Source: Acheta domesticus
Taxonomy: Eukaryota > Arthropoda > Insecta > Orthoptera > Gryllidae
Direction of reading: 5' to 3'
DNA: 64,000 nt
Assembly (NCBI GenBank): GCA_031308135.1
Contig: JAHLJT010008756.1
Span: 137,627,775 to 137,691,774 of the forward strand
Shown here: positions 21,505-32,179 of the stretch, piece after piece
How the letters are laid out: each line of letters starts with the position of its first letter
Position numbering within the stretch: position 1 is the first letter of the stretch
Notes under the pieces: generated by a model
What the model was told of the DNA's origin: nothing
Databases searched by the model: none
What the model saw: the letters and a program-made list of their open reading frames with translations, nothing else
Program-made: the position numbers and the translations under genes

Positions 21505-21731
21505 CGAGCGCGATAACGGCTGAGTGTAGTGCGTCAGTGTAGTGGGTGTTTTTAACGCGAGAGGTGGCAGTGATCTTCCTCGCTGGATGGCGAGATCCGG
21601 CGTAGACGTGAGCCAATTTGTGAGGATTTTCCCCAACCAGGTATCTCCCATCAGCGGGGCATCTCCGCAGCCGAGACAAGCTCTAAGCTCCCGACCGGTC
21701 TCCCGGAATATGTGGTAGTGTGGTGCATGGA

Positions 21732-21765
<34 letters not shown>

Positions 21766-21970
21766 AAGTGGTGAGGATAGGAAACGGAAGAGGATGGAAA
21801 TATCCATTTGTTAGGGCAATGCTCCGGCATTCACCTGGTGTTGACGGGAGAAATCACTATCGATCAGAGCAGCCGGCCGCTAGAATTCTCCTCCACACAG
21901 CGGCTGAATGCGACCTACAAGTATATAGCTAAGTAACTAGTGTCAAAAATCCTGCCATCGTCTGAACTGT
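21505..21970 (-). mobile_element. SINE-B copy with (GT)n expansion
   Basis: A reverse-oriented body with the family CA track expanded to (GT)n at 21733-21762. It ends on the head side at AATCCTGCC..CGTC, where other copies continue into the tRNA-like head. Here it is replaced by a segment (21970-22075) shared with another copy at 52.6 kb. Confidence 0.85.
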
Positions 21971-22075
21971 TAATTGAAGACGCTGAAGCTGTTTATTGAT
22001 ATGTTCGTTAGATGGTAGGAAAAATGAATTTTCCCCCACGCAATGGCTGACTAGTTTTGTTTCAGTACCTGTCCA
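21970..22075. repeat. Shared non-SINE segment at SINE-B 5' boundary, copy 1
   Basis: About 100 bp (starts TTAATTGAAGACGCTGAAGC, ends GGCTGACTAGTTTTGTTT) is nearly identical to 52633-52725. In both places it directly follows the same internal point of a reverse-oriented SINE-B. This implies either a composite SINE subfamily or a single ancestral insertion later duplicated. Confidence 0.85.
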
Positions 22076-22084
22076 GTAGCGGGT

Positions 22085-22175
22085 AAATTGGACCTAGCTG
22101 TGTAACTAGAGTCTAAACTCCTGCCACCGTGCGGAGTGGAGCGCAGGAGCTGCCGGCCAGAGGCCCTGAGTTTCC
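22085..22175 (-). mobile_element. SINE-B head-side fragment
   Basis: TAGCTGTGTAACTAGAGTCT and CTCCTGCCACCGT match the head/body junction of reversed SINE-B copies. It is followed by unrelated GC-rich DNA. Confidence 0.55.
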
Positions 22176-22224
22176 GCCCTGCGCCTCTCGGCCGGTCCCT
22201 CCGCGGAGGCGGCGGTGGGCCTTG

Positions 22225-22261
<37 letters not shown>

Positions 22262-22425
22262 GGGGCTCGCACGGCCAAATGTCAGCTCGGCGTTGGGCAA
22301 CGCCGGAATGCGGCGGCGGAGGCGGCCGCTTCGGTAGCGAAGCGCTGGCGGCGCGGCGGCGACCGCCCGATGCGCGCGTTGCCAGAGGACAGAAGTGCGT
22401 CTGTCCGCAGAAAACGAAATGATGA
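22176..22425. other. GC/CpG-rich island with (GGC)n
   Basis: A CpG-dense block containing a pure (GGC)n run at 22226-22262 and further GGC-rich DNA to about 22360. The poly-Ala/Arg/Pro frames over it are repeat translations. Confidence 0.6.
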
Positions 22426-22429
22426 TTGC

Positions 22430-23030
22430 TTCAAACACCACTGTTTTCAGTACTGGTAACGAAAATTCTGTCTGTAAACGATTTCGAAGCCGGGGGTAGC
22501 GTCACGTCAATGATAAACTGGTAGACTGATGTTATTGTGGCTGTTTTTGGCTGCGGTGGTAGTATAGGTGGTGAACTAGCAGAGCAGTTAGTGTCATATT
22601 TCTAATTATTATATGTGCAGAGAGCCAATACTGATTTATATAATAAAATGGTCTTATAAAATAACAAAGATTAGGATTGCCCAATCTCTACCTTAAGTGT
22701 ATACTTTGAATTTAGAAATTATAAATGAAGATACAGGTTTTTACTCGTACGTTCATTTACAATTAAAATTATTGAAAACTTTTGTGACGAAGAAGAGTCA
22801 CATTCTAGGTAGAGAAGCAAGTCACCATCTCAGTGCTCGGAGATACGAAACAAATCAATTCTCAATTTAAAATAACAAAATAGAATATAATACCAAAGCT
22901 TGAACATGACAAAATTAAAGTAATATTTCTTTTCTGTAGAATTCCACGAGCTGAGTCATATGGCTTTAATGTTATTCAGGAGATACAATTCAGCGAAGAT
23001 AGTTTTATCGTGAAAGTTAAAGATTTTGTG
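22430..23030. other. AT-rich stretch, nothing recognised
   Basis: No supported exon or element. Confidence 0.35.
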
Positions 23031-23039
23031 GTGGAATCC

Positions 23040-23790
23040 CATCCGATTGCCGTTGTGCGTCGATTTGTTTGCAGTGCGGAGCGAGGCGCGTCGGCCCTCG
23101 CAGCCAGGACGGAGGCGGAAGCGGCGGAGGCGGCGGCGGAGGCGGCGGAGGCGGCGGAGGCGAGTTCCGCGCGCGTCGCCACGTGCGAGCGGGCGATGAC
23201 CACACGTGCGAGTCGCCCAGAGGTCGCGGGGCGTCTCAAGGTCGCGCGGGCGACAACCGCCCACGGAAGCGCCGCCCGCCACGCCCCCTCGCCCCTCGCC
23301 CCGCGCCACTCCAAAGGCGTTTGTTTACCACGGCGATCGTGCCCACGGAGTTCGTGCGTCCACAGCCCCTCCCCGCCCGCGCCACCCGCCGCCCGCCCCC
23401 GCCCCCCGCCGCCCTCGCCGTCCCGCCGCGACCCACCTGCCGGCAACCCCGCCGCCCCCGGCCATCCCCACTGCACCGCCCCCGCCACCCCGGCCCCTGC
23501 TGCCGTCCCCACCATCAACCCCCTCGCCCTCGCAACCCCCGCTACCCCTCTCGCCACCAACCCCACCACCACTGACGCCACCACCGCTGGCGTCCGCCCC
23601 CCGCTTCCGCCGTGAATCGCCGTCGCCCTCTACTGCCGCCCCAACCCCCTCGCCCCCTCAATCCCCGCTGTCCCTCCCGCCCCCAACCCCACTGCCACTG
23701 ACGCCCCCGCCGCCCCTCGCCGTCGCCCCCGACGCGATGCTCTCTCCCCTCTCAGCGTCAAGAACCATTTCCGGGGCTACCATCGCCTGA
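23040..23790. other. Long CpG island grading into C-rich/proline-frame repeat
   Basis: A GC-rich block of about 750 bp. 23105-23165 holds a GGCGGAGGC-type trinucleotide track. 23515-23735 is a C-rich imperfect tandem duplication (compare CTCGCAACCCCCGCTACCCC with CCTCAATCCCCGCTGTCCCT, about 128 bp apart). A plus frame of 194 codons is Pro/Thr/Ser-rich; this fits the C-rich composition and is not convincing as protein. A promoter-type CpG island is possible. Confidence 0.5.
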
Positions 23791-23849
23791 GAGCGCACCC
23801 AAGGCTACAGGTCGCTGTGCGACTCTTGTGGATTATTTTTGCAGCCCCT

Positions 23850-24040
23850 GATCCTTCCGGCACTTTCACTAGCGACATTGCTATCTCTATCGCTATCACC
23901 ATCACCGTCATCGGCACCTTCTTCGCCTCGTTCACTTGCACCTTCACCATCACCTTCACCACCACGGTTACTGTCACGGAGTCTTTCATTGTCTCCAGCA
24001 GCATTAATGCTTCCGGTACCTCCATCGCTATTCACATCAA
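23850..24040. repeat. Low-complexity ACC/TTC-rich tract
   Basis: Imperfect CACCATCACC/TTCACC repeats. The minus strand reads Asp/Glu/Gly/Ser-rich and the plus strand Thr-rich. It could encode an acidic low-complexity region but is more simply a cryptic simple repeat. Confidence 0.45.
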
Positions 24041-24169
24041 AACATCACCTCTTCACTCACACCTTTCGCTAAAACTTTGTGATACGTATCATCTGCATAG
24101 TTATCATCAACTCTGTCATCGCCAACGCCACTATTTCCAGGGACATTTCTGATACTTCCTCTGACATTA

Positions 24170-25650
24170 TTTTATCCTCTACAACTCCAGAATAACTTAC
24201 CTCAATCCGAAATATCAGTCTACACATATTCCACACACGATAAGACTTTTTAAGATTTCATGCCGTGTTGTTCTTACTCATCCATTATTTTCTCACTCAG
24301 AATCTGGCTGTTAGCTCTGTATTTTTGTCTTGCCACGCGAATATCTGATGATACGCTGTTGTTCCGCTTCTTTATAAATGGTGAAACGGTGATGTTTCTT
24401 TGGATACGGCTCACCTGTTTAGTAGAGGAAATGTGCACAGCAGAGTTCTATTTCCTCGGAAATCCTAGATTTTGACCATCAGGAAGGACCCGCTTCAATA
24501 AAAAAAGGTTCGCCATAATTTAAAATCTTTATCTCCCGGGTGGTTGGATCTATGGAAGATACTTCTATTACAAACTACGCCTCAAAGCTGGAATCTTATT
24601 CCGGAGAGATGTCGACATTTTAGTGCTACGTAATCATGTCTTCCATGACGTGTTAGCTTTCCACCAATTCTCATAAATCAATACAACAGAAAGTTTAAAA
24701 AATGTTATGCGTCGTATTGCCGTAGAGATAAAAATCTAATAAAACAAGTCGATGTAAATTCACTGTTGTAGGTTAATAGTTATCAAGCAGCTATTGTAAT
24801 TGGTGTGAATACACGTAGTACTGGCTCCTATTTCTCATTCACTGCTTTTGATTTAAAGCAAAGAAAGAATTTTGATAGGAAGGATGTAACGTTATTGTAA
24901 TTCTAACTACCTTTGTGGATACAAGAACGTACAAAATGTTCAAATTTATTCGTCACTTTTAATATTCCTAAAATGTATGTAATATTGATAAGAAAATGAA
25001 GATGTTTTTCTGCATCGACATTTATAACATTCTCAAGATTTAAAAAAAATACAAGATACAAATTGTAGATGCAAGAAATATGTTTAATATTGAATTTTTA
25101 ATATTTAAAAATGTAATTATTAAAAAAATATAAAAATTAATCTTTGCAAATTTTTCGAGAAGAGCATTATACAAAGGCGACGAAAACTCTTAATCGCTAT
25201 TGGTGAAACCAATAATCGCTAATGATTATTAAGATATCTCTAACGCCTACATTTTGTAAATTATACAAGCTATTCATAATGCAATAATAAGAGATAAGCA
25301 GATATTCCATTCACCCTGTTTTCCTTGTAATATACTGTTTTCTTTAATTCCGATGTTTTAATCATGGCCTTGTAATTTTAAGTCTTAAAAACTTGCTTTA
25401 AAAGCGTGTCAATGGCCTATTTCTGAACACAGTCATTTTGACCATTAAAAATATAAAAGAAAAAATGTTTTAATGGAGTCCTAGTTTTTTTGTAACTTCC
25501 AAGTACATTATTAATTTTACGACAGTGAATTTGAAAAAAAACAAAAAATGGCTTGACAACGACGGAAATCGTGTAGCTCTTTGGAACCCGATGAACAACA
25601 CGGATGTAAAATATCAAACTTTAAAATCAAGGAATAAAAGCGACGAAGGC
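24170..25650. other. AT-rich stretch, nothing recognised
   Basis: No supported exon, RNA gene or element in either strand. Confidence 0.4.
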
Positions 25651-25659
25651 TTCACGCGC

Positions 25660-25905
25660 AAGAATAAACGACGCAGCCTCCTCGCGGTTCGCGAAGCGCC
25701 GGAGGTCGCGCGGCCTCCTGGAGACTCGCGCCGCGCAGCGCATGCATATGCAGGGGGCGTGACTCGCCGCCAGGAACCGCGCCGCTCCCCCGCCCCGCGC
25801 CTCCCCGCGGCCGCGCTCGAAACGGAACCATGACGCAGGCGCCGCGCCGCCACCGAGCGACTGATAATCATTACGCAACACGCACCTCGACCCCTCGCGG
25901 CGGGA
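25660..25905. other. GC/CpG-rich island flush with a family H element
   Basis: CpG-dense DNA ending exactly at the start of the family H element. The sequence CATGACGC followed by TGATAAT and ACGCAAC (25830-25880) recurs in similar order near 28220-28262, so part of the island may itself be repetitive. Confidence 0.5.
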
Positions 25906-25906
25906 G

Positions 25907-26690
25907 TAGGGACGGCAAAAAACATCCATGTTTTCGAGCAGAAACATCGATATTATAACATCGACGTTTTGCTTTCGATGGTTTCTTCAGATCGATATAT
26001 TAAGATTGATGTTTTCTTTTCGATATCTTATCCAGATCGATGTATTTTTTCCAGAAACATCGATGTTTTTAAAACCGATATTTTCGAGCAGAAACATCGA
26101 TATATTGACACTGATGTTTTCTTTTCGATATTTTCTTCAGATCGATGTATTTGTCCACAAACATCCATGTTTTAAAAACCGATATTTTCCAGCAGAAATA
26201 TCTACATATTGACGTTCATGTTTTCTTTCCGCTATTTTCTTTAGATCGATGTATTTGTCCAGAGACATCGATGTGTTTTTAAAAAAATCGCATTATATAC
26301 ATAAAATTTCCAGTTTCTAAATGTTTTGTAGATTGTTCGCAGTCAACAGCCACTGACAACTATAACTGTTATCAATGCCCAGGCGGTACGAACATGTTTG
26401 CTATTGGCAACCTTTTTCCTAAGTGGTTTTCTTTGATTATTTTGTACGTGGTAATATCGATAAAATGCATTTTGAACCTTGACAGCATAGAACATTGATC
26501 AGAAATTTAATATGGCAGTCAAAGGCAGTTAAGGCAAACTATACTCTGAAACTAATACTGATGTGTTATGTATCGCATTAGAACCAGGACATTTTCTTTG
26601 ATAATTTATTAAGAAATTGAATAAATGGAATAATAGCAAAACACAATATCCCCTTTATGTTTTATTTCCTTCTTCTCATTCAACAAACAT
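25907..26690 (-). mobile_element. Family H element (hAT-like ends), partial
   Basis: Starts TAGGGACGGCAAAAAACATC and carries a chain of palindromes (AACATCGATATT, AACATCGACGTT, AACATCGATGTT) across about 380 bp. The section 26430-26640 is the reverse complement of 40560-40760 in the more complete element, including ATTTTGTACGTGGTAATATC. The far end was not found, so it is probably truncated near 26690. Confidence 0.65.
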
Positions 26691-26739
26691 TAATATTAAC
26701 ATATTTTTTAAACTTGACTAAAAAATAAAACACAACTCA

Positions 26740-26835
26740 CAATAGACATTTTTTTCAAACCGGCTCCAATTTCTTTGATTAAACTTTTTAAATAGATAGA
26801 AGCAGATTCAAAAAGTTTGATTAAGATTCAAATTG
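26740..26835 (+). repeat. HINE-related fragment
   Basis: Contains the family module CGGCTCCAATTTCTTTGATT and the adjacent TTTTTCAAAC. Too short to place further. Confidence 0.4.
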
Positions 26836-27248
26836 TTTCTGCTGTAAACAATGTTGAAATTTCATTTATTTTATAGAGTTCGTGTGTAATTCAAGCGTTG
26901 AAGTCTCTGAACCACTTAAAAATTTATTATCAAAGGTTTCTTTGTCTTACGTGGGAGGAACAGGAATATTTCATGGTATAGAACACTTCAATGTGGGTTT
27001 ATAGTAGTAGACTCTATGTGATGCAACTGGATGCTGTTTTTAAGAAGATGAAATCTAATCTTAACAGATTTGCAATAGACAATTAGTAATTTCCAAAATT
27101 GACCACTCTAAAAGAAGAAACTTTCCGATGTTAAGATTTATAATAACATTTTCCTCGTTATTTCCAACGTATTTGCTCACACCAAAATGGCATTTCCCGC
27201 CTCACCCCCTATTACCACTTTAGAGGTCTGTCATATGTTTTGTTTCAG

Positions 27249-27314
27249 GTATTCTCGGCAGAAGGAGTCGAATCGGGAGAGCGTCAACTAATTATAATGC
27301 GTTCCTTTGTTTAA
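27249..27314 (+). CDS. Candidate terminal exon
   Basis: A pyrimidine-rich acceptor TATGTTTTGTTTCAG ends at 27248. The next frame encodes VFSAEGVESGERQLIIMRSF plus V and a TAA stop (27312-27314). The signal and residue mix look exon-like, but it is only 22 codons and no partner exon was found. Confidence 0.25.
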   Translation, partial: VFSAEGVESGERQLIIMRSFV

Positions 27315-27720
27315 CACGATAATATGTGACTTGAGGTGTCAACGCGTCTGATACATAATACAGACTTTATGAGCCAATTTTCGGAGCCCTGTCGAACTTG
27401 TGGACATTAAGAGCAAACAATGAATCATCATTCAAAACATCTTAATTGATTTAGATGATTTTAATCTGAATTCATTAAGTGAATTTAATTTGAATTCATA
27501 AGTTTCAAATTAGTGCCAACCGTTTCAAATACTTTTCATCACAACTTATTTTTCTGAGCAAATCGTGTTTAACAATTAGGTAAGTATGAAAGAAAATATG
27601 GTTACAAATAATTATTATTATTATATTTTACAATCCAAATGTCTATTACTGTGTCTGTACAGAAGAATGTTCTCAGATTTAGTCCATTCTGTTTGCATAA
27701 AGGTATTTTTCACAGTAACA

Positions 27721-28020
27721 TCATGGAATGGCATTTCCAAACAGTACTGCGCAATTACCACCAATTCTAAGATGAATTTTTGGAACTCTCATTCTACTTA
27801 AATTATTTTGCCCACTTTTGGGAAAATGGGGATTTTCTGAAATTCTCACAACTTTACTGCTAACGAATTCTTTCAAATTACAGATTTGCTCAAAAGCTCT
27901 GCTATCATCTAGGTACACGTTCTTCTCATTACGATACTTAAGACAAGTTTCCATTTTACACGAAATTTTCCCCATTTCACACAAGACAGACAATATTGTG
28001 ATTAAACAAAATACGACTTC
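27721..28020 (-). CDS. Candidate terminal exon with hydrophobic leader, unknown protein
   Basis: A minus-strand acceptor (CTCATTTTTGAACCAG) precedes a 99-residue open segment ending in TGA at 27721-27723. It begins EVVFCLITILSVLCEMGKIS, a signal-peptide- or TM-like start. It continues with CKMETCLKYRNEKNVYLDDS, RAFEQICNLKEFVSSKVVRI and a C-terminus near GGNCAVLFGNAIP. Five cysteines beyond the leader fit an extracytoplasmic protein. I do not recognise the family. No canonical AATAAA lies just beyond the stop, and the upstream exon is not identified. Confidence 0.4.
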   Translation of the reverse strand, partial: EVVFCLITILSVLCEMGKISCKMETCLKYRNEKNVYLDDSRAFEQICNLKEFVSSKVVRISENPHFPKSGQNNLSRMRVPKIHLRIGGNCAVLFGNAIP

Positions 28021-28384
28021 CTGGTTCAAAAATGAGGACAAAGGAGAACTTTGCAGGAAAGAGGACAAAAGAAACGAGTGTAAAAAGAGGACTTGTCCTG
28101 GCAAAAGAGAACAGATGGCAGCTCCACCCGTGCCCAGGATCACTGGACTCAGATGCCTTTGCTCTGCCTGAGGGCTGGAGCAAATGGGACTTCTCTCGAA
28201 GCGGGCGTCAAATCGGATCCATGACGCACAGCTGAGATTCGTGCGATTGATAATGACGCAACCTGCGCCGCGACGGGAGCCGGTCGCCGGCGGGCGCACT
28301 TACGTTACGGACACGTTCCATTGTGCGCTTATGCAATCCGCGTGCTTTGAGATAGCGTGCTTCAGTCACGCCAAATGTGCGAAG

Positions 28385-29490
28385 AAATAATAGCTGAAAT
28401 GACATAATTTGACCGAAGAAAGGCCAACAAGTGGGTAAAATACTGTGTTCGAAACGTCAAACGTCAATATCGGAATATTTCGTTTTTCAGTAAAATGGTT
28501 TACGTTGTTAACTCAAATACATATACATTTAACCTGCAATTTTTGCTATTAATTTTTTGAATAATTATATATAATAATAGAGTAAAACATCAACTAATAA
28601 TAACACCTTCGTTAGAATTATTAGAATAAACAGTAATTACATTCTTTGACAATAGTCAGTGACCACCTGATGAAACAAGAAATATTACTTAACTTATTGC
28701 TAAAGAAATTAAAGAAATTAGAAATAACCAGAAAAAAAGAAAGTAAAGTTTTCAAATGCATGTTGTGAAGATTGAAAAAAATGATAATTTATTATTCAAT
28801 ATTTTCAACAAGTAACCGGATGTATCGGCAAGAAAAATAGGAGAGGAAGTGGTACCTGGCATAGTTTCTAATCTGCAACTTAATCTATTGCCATTCGCTA
28901 TTATTACTTACTCAACTAGATGTATCCTACATTCTGATCTTCAGGAAAAGAAACGGAATAATGTTCCGTAGTTCAGATACCATGAGAAAGTGGACAAGAG
29001 CGAATTACTAACCATCTTATTCAACTAAACACATTCGTCAGTCAAGATTCATTGAAGAAGTCAGAATCACCAACTGTGTTACATACGTATTGTCCCACTA
29101 AACTTTTTTTATGTTCAATTGAAAAATCTCATGTCATTCTCAGAATAGATATCATCATATTCATGAGCAGTTGCGCTAATGAGCATTGTTACATCAAGAA
29201 AGTATTTAAAACGAACGACGCTAAGACATACAAAAATGTATTGGTGGAAATATAGTTTCCGAGGCTAGTCAACACAGAAAATGAAACCCTGAAGTAGATG
29301 GCAAAAACACTTGCAGCGCCCCAGTAAATAATCCACATTCATCGTTCAGAAGCGAACCCAAGCGTGCAGATGCGCTCATCGTTGCTGCGCTGTTGCGGTA
29401 CCGTGTGAAGGACGTCCGTTTTTTGCTCATTAGCTCTCGCAAAATAACATCTCACGTGTGGGTGTCTATGATGCAAATCAGTGTGAGGAG
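28385..29490. other. AT-rich stretch, nothing recognised
   Basis: No supported exon or repeat, apart from weak similarity of the adjacent 28200-28300 CpG-rich part to 25830-25890. Confidence 0.35.
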
Positions 29491-29493
29491 GAG

Positions 29494-29712
29494 TTACTGT
29501 AGTTGCATATGATCAGTCAAGGCCACCTTACTGTACTTCCTACAACAACGGAAGGGAGAACAGATTTTCTGGGAACACAATGCATCGAGAAGAAAATCTA
29601 TTCTTCCTACTGAAAAAGAGTAATTACTTTCTTCTTGTTCTGGTTGGAAAACGATGGGACATTGCACGGTAGCGTTCTCTGTTTCAAGTACTCCCAGAGC
29701 AATCAAGAAACA
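29494..29712 (-). CDS. Candidate exon with hydrophobic leader and cysteines
   Basis: Open from at least 29793. The more convincing part begins near 29712 with MPCFLIALGVLETENATVQC, then PIVFQPEQEESNYSFSVGRI, then LDALCSQKICSPFRCCRKY. This resembles a short signal peptide followed by a Cys-rich region. A donor-like GTAAGG lies just after CCRKY at about 29530; otherwise the frame runs to a TAA at 29494. Family unknown. Confidence 0.3.
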   Translation of the reverse strand, partial: CFLIALGVLETENATVQCPIVFQPEQEESNYSFSVGRIDFLLDALCSQKICSPFRCCRKYSKVALTDHMQLQ

Positions 29713-29799
29713 TGGCATGATCAAGAGAAACGTGGGTTGATCATCTTTATCATTCGAAAGTAGAAAGTAAAGGAATATGAAACTGCTAATCAAGTCAAA

Positions 29800-30430
29800 G
29801 ATCAGTGGTGAGAAAACATTTATTTTATTTCTTTTACAGGAAATAATTATTTAGTGATTTAGTGTGAATATATGCAGAGATAAATGTTTCATGTACAATA
29901 TAAGGGCAACATGTTATCATAATAAGAATTCAAACTAAGCGAACCTATTGCTATTTCTCCATGAGAACTCACCGATTTATTTTTAGTTAAGCAATTTTAA
30001 CATTTTAGAATAGTAAAAACAAGGCTTTCTACTATTTCTCAAATTACTCATTTTATGTTTAAATAAATCCCTTAATTATTATACAAACGTTCTGGACGAC
30101 GACCCTCATCTCTGAGAGTTGGTACATTCACAAATACCCACTCAACCCCTTGATCATCACTGAACCCCTATCAAATTTCGTAGACCCTAGGGAAGTCAAT
30201 TCGGACCCCGTTGGAATCCTTGTTCAAAATTCAATGAATTAACTGAATTAACACAAACGAAATAATATTACATACGTTTTATTTGTCAAAAAATTATCAA
30301 ATTTTCCTTAATGACTGCCGTGGAAACATCACTTACGGATTTTCCTGAGATCATTGCTTGACTTGAATATAGACAAATGTCCTTTGCAAGGCGTTACAAA
30401 CCAAATCGATCCTTGGCCGAGGATGAGCCT
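29800..30430. other. AT-rich stretch, nothing recognised
   Basis: No supported feature. Confidence 0.35.
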
Positions 30431-30439
30431 AAGGAGACG

Positions 30440-30810
30440 CATGGGGCTAGTGGAAGTTGTTGAAAGCTGAGGGTGTCATTTGCTTCTTGATTGATTAGTG
30501 ACCTTTACTTACACACACACACTAACAATCAATCACAAACTACTCTATCACACATGCTGGGAGACCAGTCGGGAGCTTATAGCTTGTCCCGGCTAGTGCC
30601 GGGCGCCACAGTTGGGAGATACCTGGTTGGGGAAAACCCCTGCAAGCCGACGTAGGTCGGCGCTGGATCTCGCCATCCATTTGATAGAAAGATGAATAGA
30701 AAGATGACCGCCTCCTCTACAGCAAAAAAACATGCACACACTTACGGGTCGAATGACCTTAGTAGTTGACGCGCCCGGAATCGCTAATCAATCAATCAAT
30801 CCTCCCAACG
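30440..30810 (+). mobile_element. SINE-B copy with internal deletion
   Basis: Contains the CA track, GGGAGACCAGTCGGGAGCTT, GTTGGGGAAAACCCC and the complete tail with TTACGGGTCGAATGACC and an (AATC)n-like terminus AATCAATCAATCAATCC. The head and 5' body are missing or scrambled before 30500. Confidence 0.82.
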
Positions 30811-31224
30811 CACCGCGATTCTTCGCAGAAGTGAACCACCCACCACCTGCCCCTCGCGCGCAATTCGAATTAGCAGGTTCCAAGCATAAGTGTCAGACTC
30901 CACGCTTCTGCACACAGCAACTCGGAAAATAGATTTTTTTTATTGATACAGTATTGCTTGATATTGCTTTCGATATATATTGCATAACTTTCCTGAATCG
31001 AGAAGATCATGGTGACGAGGGAAATACAGAAACAGTTGAATGGTACTGTATGTTCTCTCATGCAAGGAATTATAAGAGGGAATTATAAAAAGGAATTATG
31101 GGAGGGAAATATGAAAAGAAAACTCCGAGTCAACAACTAATTAATTAATAAATAAGTGAATCTGGATCATTAAAATTACGTGAAAAATAAATTCACGCCG
31201 TTCGATCATTAGAACCAGTAATCG

Positions 31225-31725
31225 CCCGTGGTGCATAAATAGCGATTCGCGATGTCACCTGCACTTGCGCTCCGCAGGACGCTCCAGCGCTGCCGTGATG
31301 AGACGTCGCTTCGCGTCTCCGGCGATGCTGGAACGACCGCTAATTTCAGCCGTTTTAGATTTTTCGCGTGGCGGCGCGTGGCGGCGTCATCTGCGGCGAA
31401 CGCAATGTCAGCGGCATTCCGAGAAGATCCCCGCGTAATGCATTACGGCACGCCGCCGCCGTCGCGCCGCCGCGCGGAGGCAGTGTTTTGTTTCGGGGCG
31501 CGGAGGCCGGCTGGCTGCCCCCGAGGTCCCCGAGAGGCTCTTGCGCCACGGCGACGCCCGGCGACGCCCGGCGACGCCCGGCGCCGGCGCCACCGCGCCA
31601 ACGCACGAGCCGCCGGCCCAGCCGGAGCTCCGGCAGCCTCGGGGATTTTCAGCCAATGTCAAAATTCCATCATGTACACGTACATTTATGACACACACAT
31701 ACACACGCCGCCACTGCGTCTGGTT
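31225..31725. other. GC/CpG-rich island with 10-bp triplication and a perfect palindrome
   Basis: A roughly 500-bp CpG-dense block. GCGACGCCCG is repeated in tandem at about 31550-31585. The palindrome CGTAATGCATTACG lies at about 31434-31447. A TATA-like CATAAATAG is present at about 31235-31243 on its left edge. The arrangement could be a promoter region, but no first exon could be defined. Confidence 0.45.
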
Positions 31726-32071
31726 TTTCTAGTTTTGACGGTCCGCTCCGGTGTGGAGCTCATCCGTGATGTTGTCTCTGGATGTTTTGTTTGAGAATTG
31801 TTTTTTCGGCTGCTTTTTGATTGCTTTTAAGAAGTGATGAAATGGGGTTTTCCTTTTGCCATTTCCTGGTTGGTGCTCACTACCGGTCTCTCTTTTTGAT
31901 AAGTGTTGTTTATTTACATGTATACAAATTTTACATACATTTTTTATTACCTATATGTATATTTACAGTGATTGGTAATCTGACTAATTTTCTAGCTTAC
32001 ATACTAAATTATACCTAGCTTACTGCCTAATTTATAACTAATATGTACAATACAATCATAGACAATATCTT

Positions 32072-32082
32072 ACACACACACA

Positions 32083-32144
<62 letters not shown>

Positions 32145-32171
32145 AGAGAGAGAAGAGAGAGAGAGAGAGAG
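32072..32171. repeat. Compound microsatellite (CA)n(TA)n(AG)n
   Basis: Adjacent pure dinucleotide tracts: CA, then about 27 TA units, then AG. Confidence 0.97.
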
Positions 32172-32179
32172 GGGCTGCA

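Noticed and set aside
23206..23790. A proline-rich protein of 194 residues
   Set aside because: The composition follows directly from C-rich strand bias. The tandem duplication and the lack of a domain make protein unlikely, although not excluded.
27721..28299. The full 192-codon minus ORF as one protein
   Set aside because: Only the part after the acceptor at 28021 looks like protein. The upstream part crosses CpG-rich repeat-like DNA and reads as low-quality sequence.
31252..31794. A 180-codon plus ORF over a GC island
   Set aside because: All frames over the island are open because of its CpG-rich composition. No frame has a recognisable domain or codon bias.
32086..32140. Origin or promoter suggested by the long TA run
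   Set aside because: It is a pure dinucleotide microsatellite inside a compound CA/TA/AG repeat.
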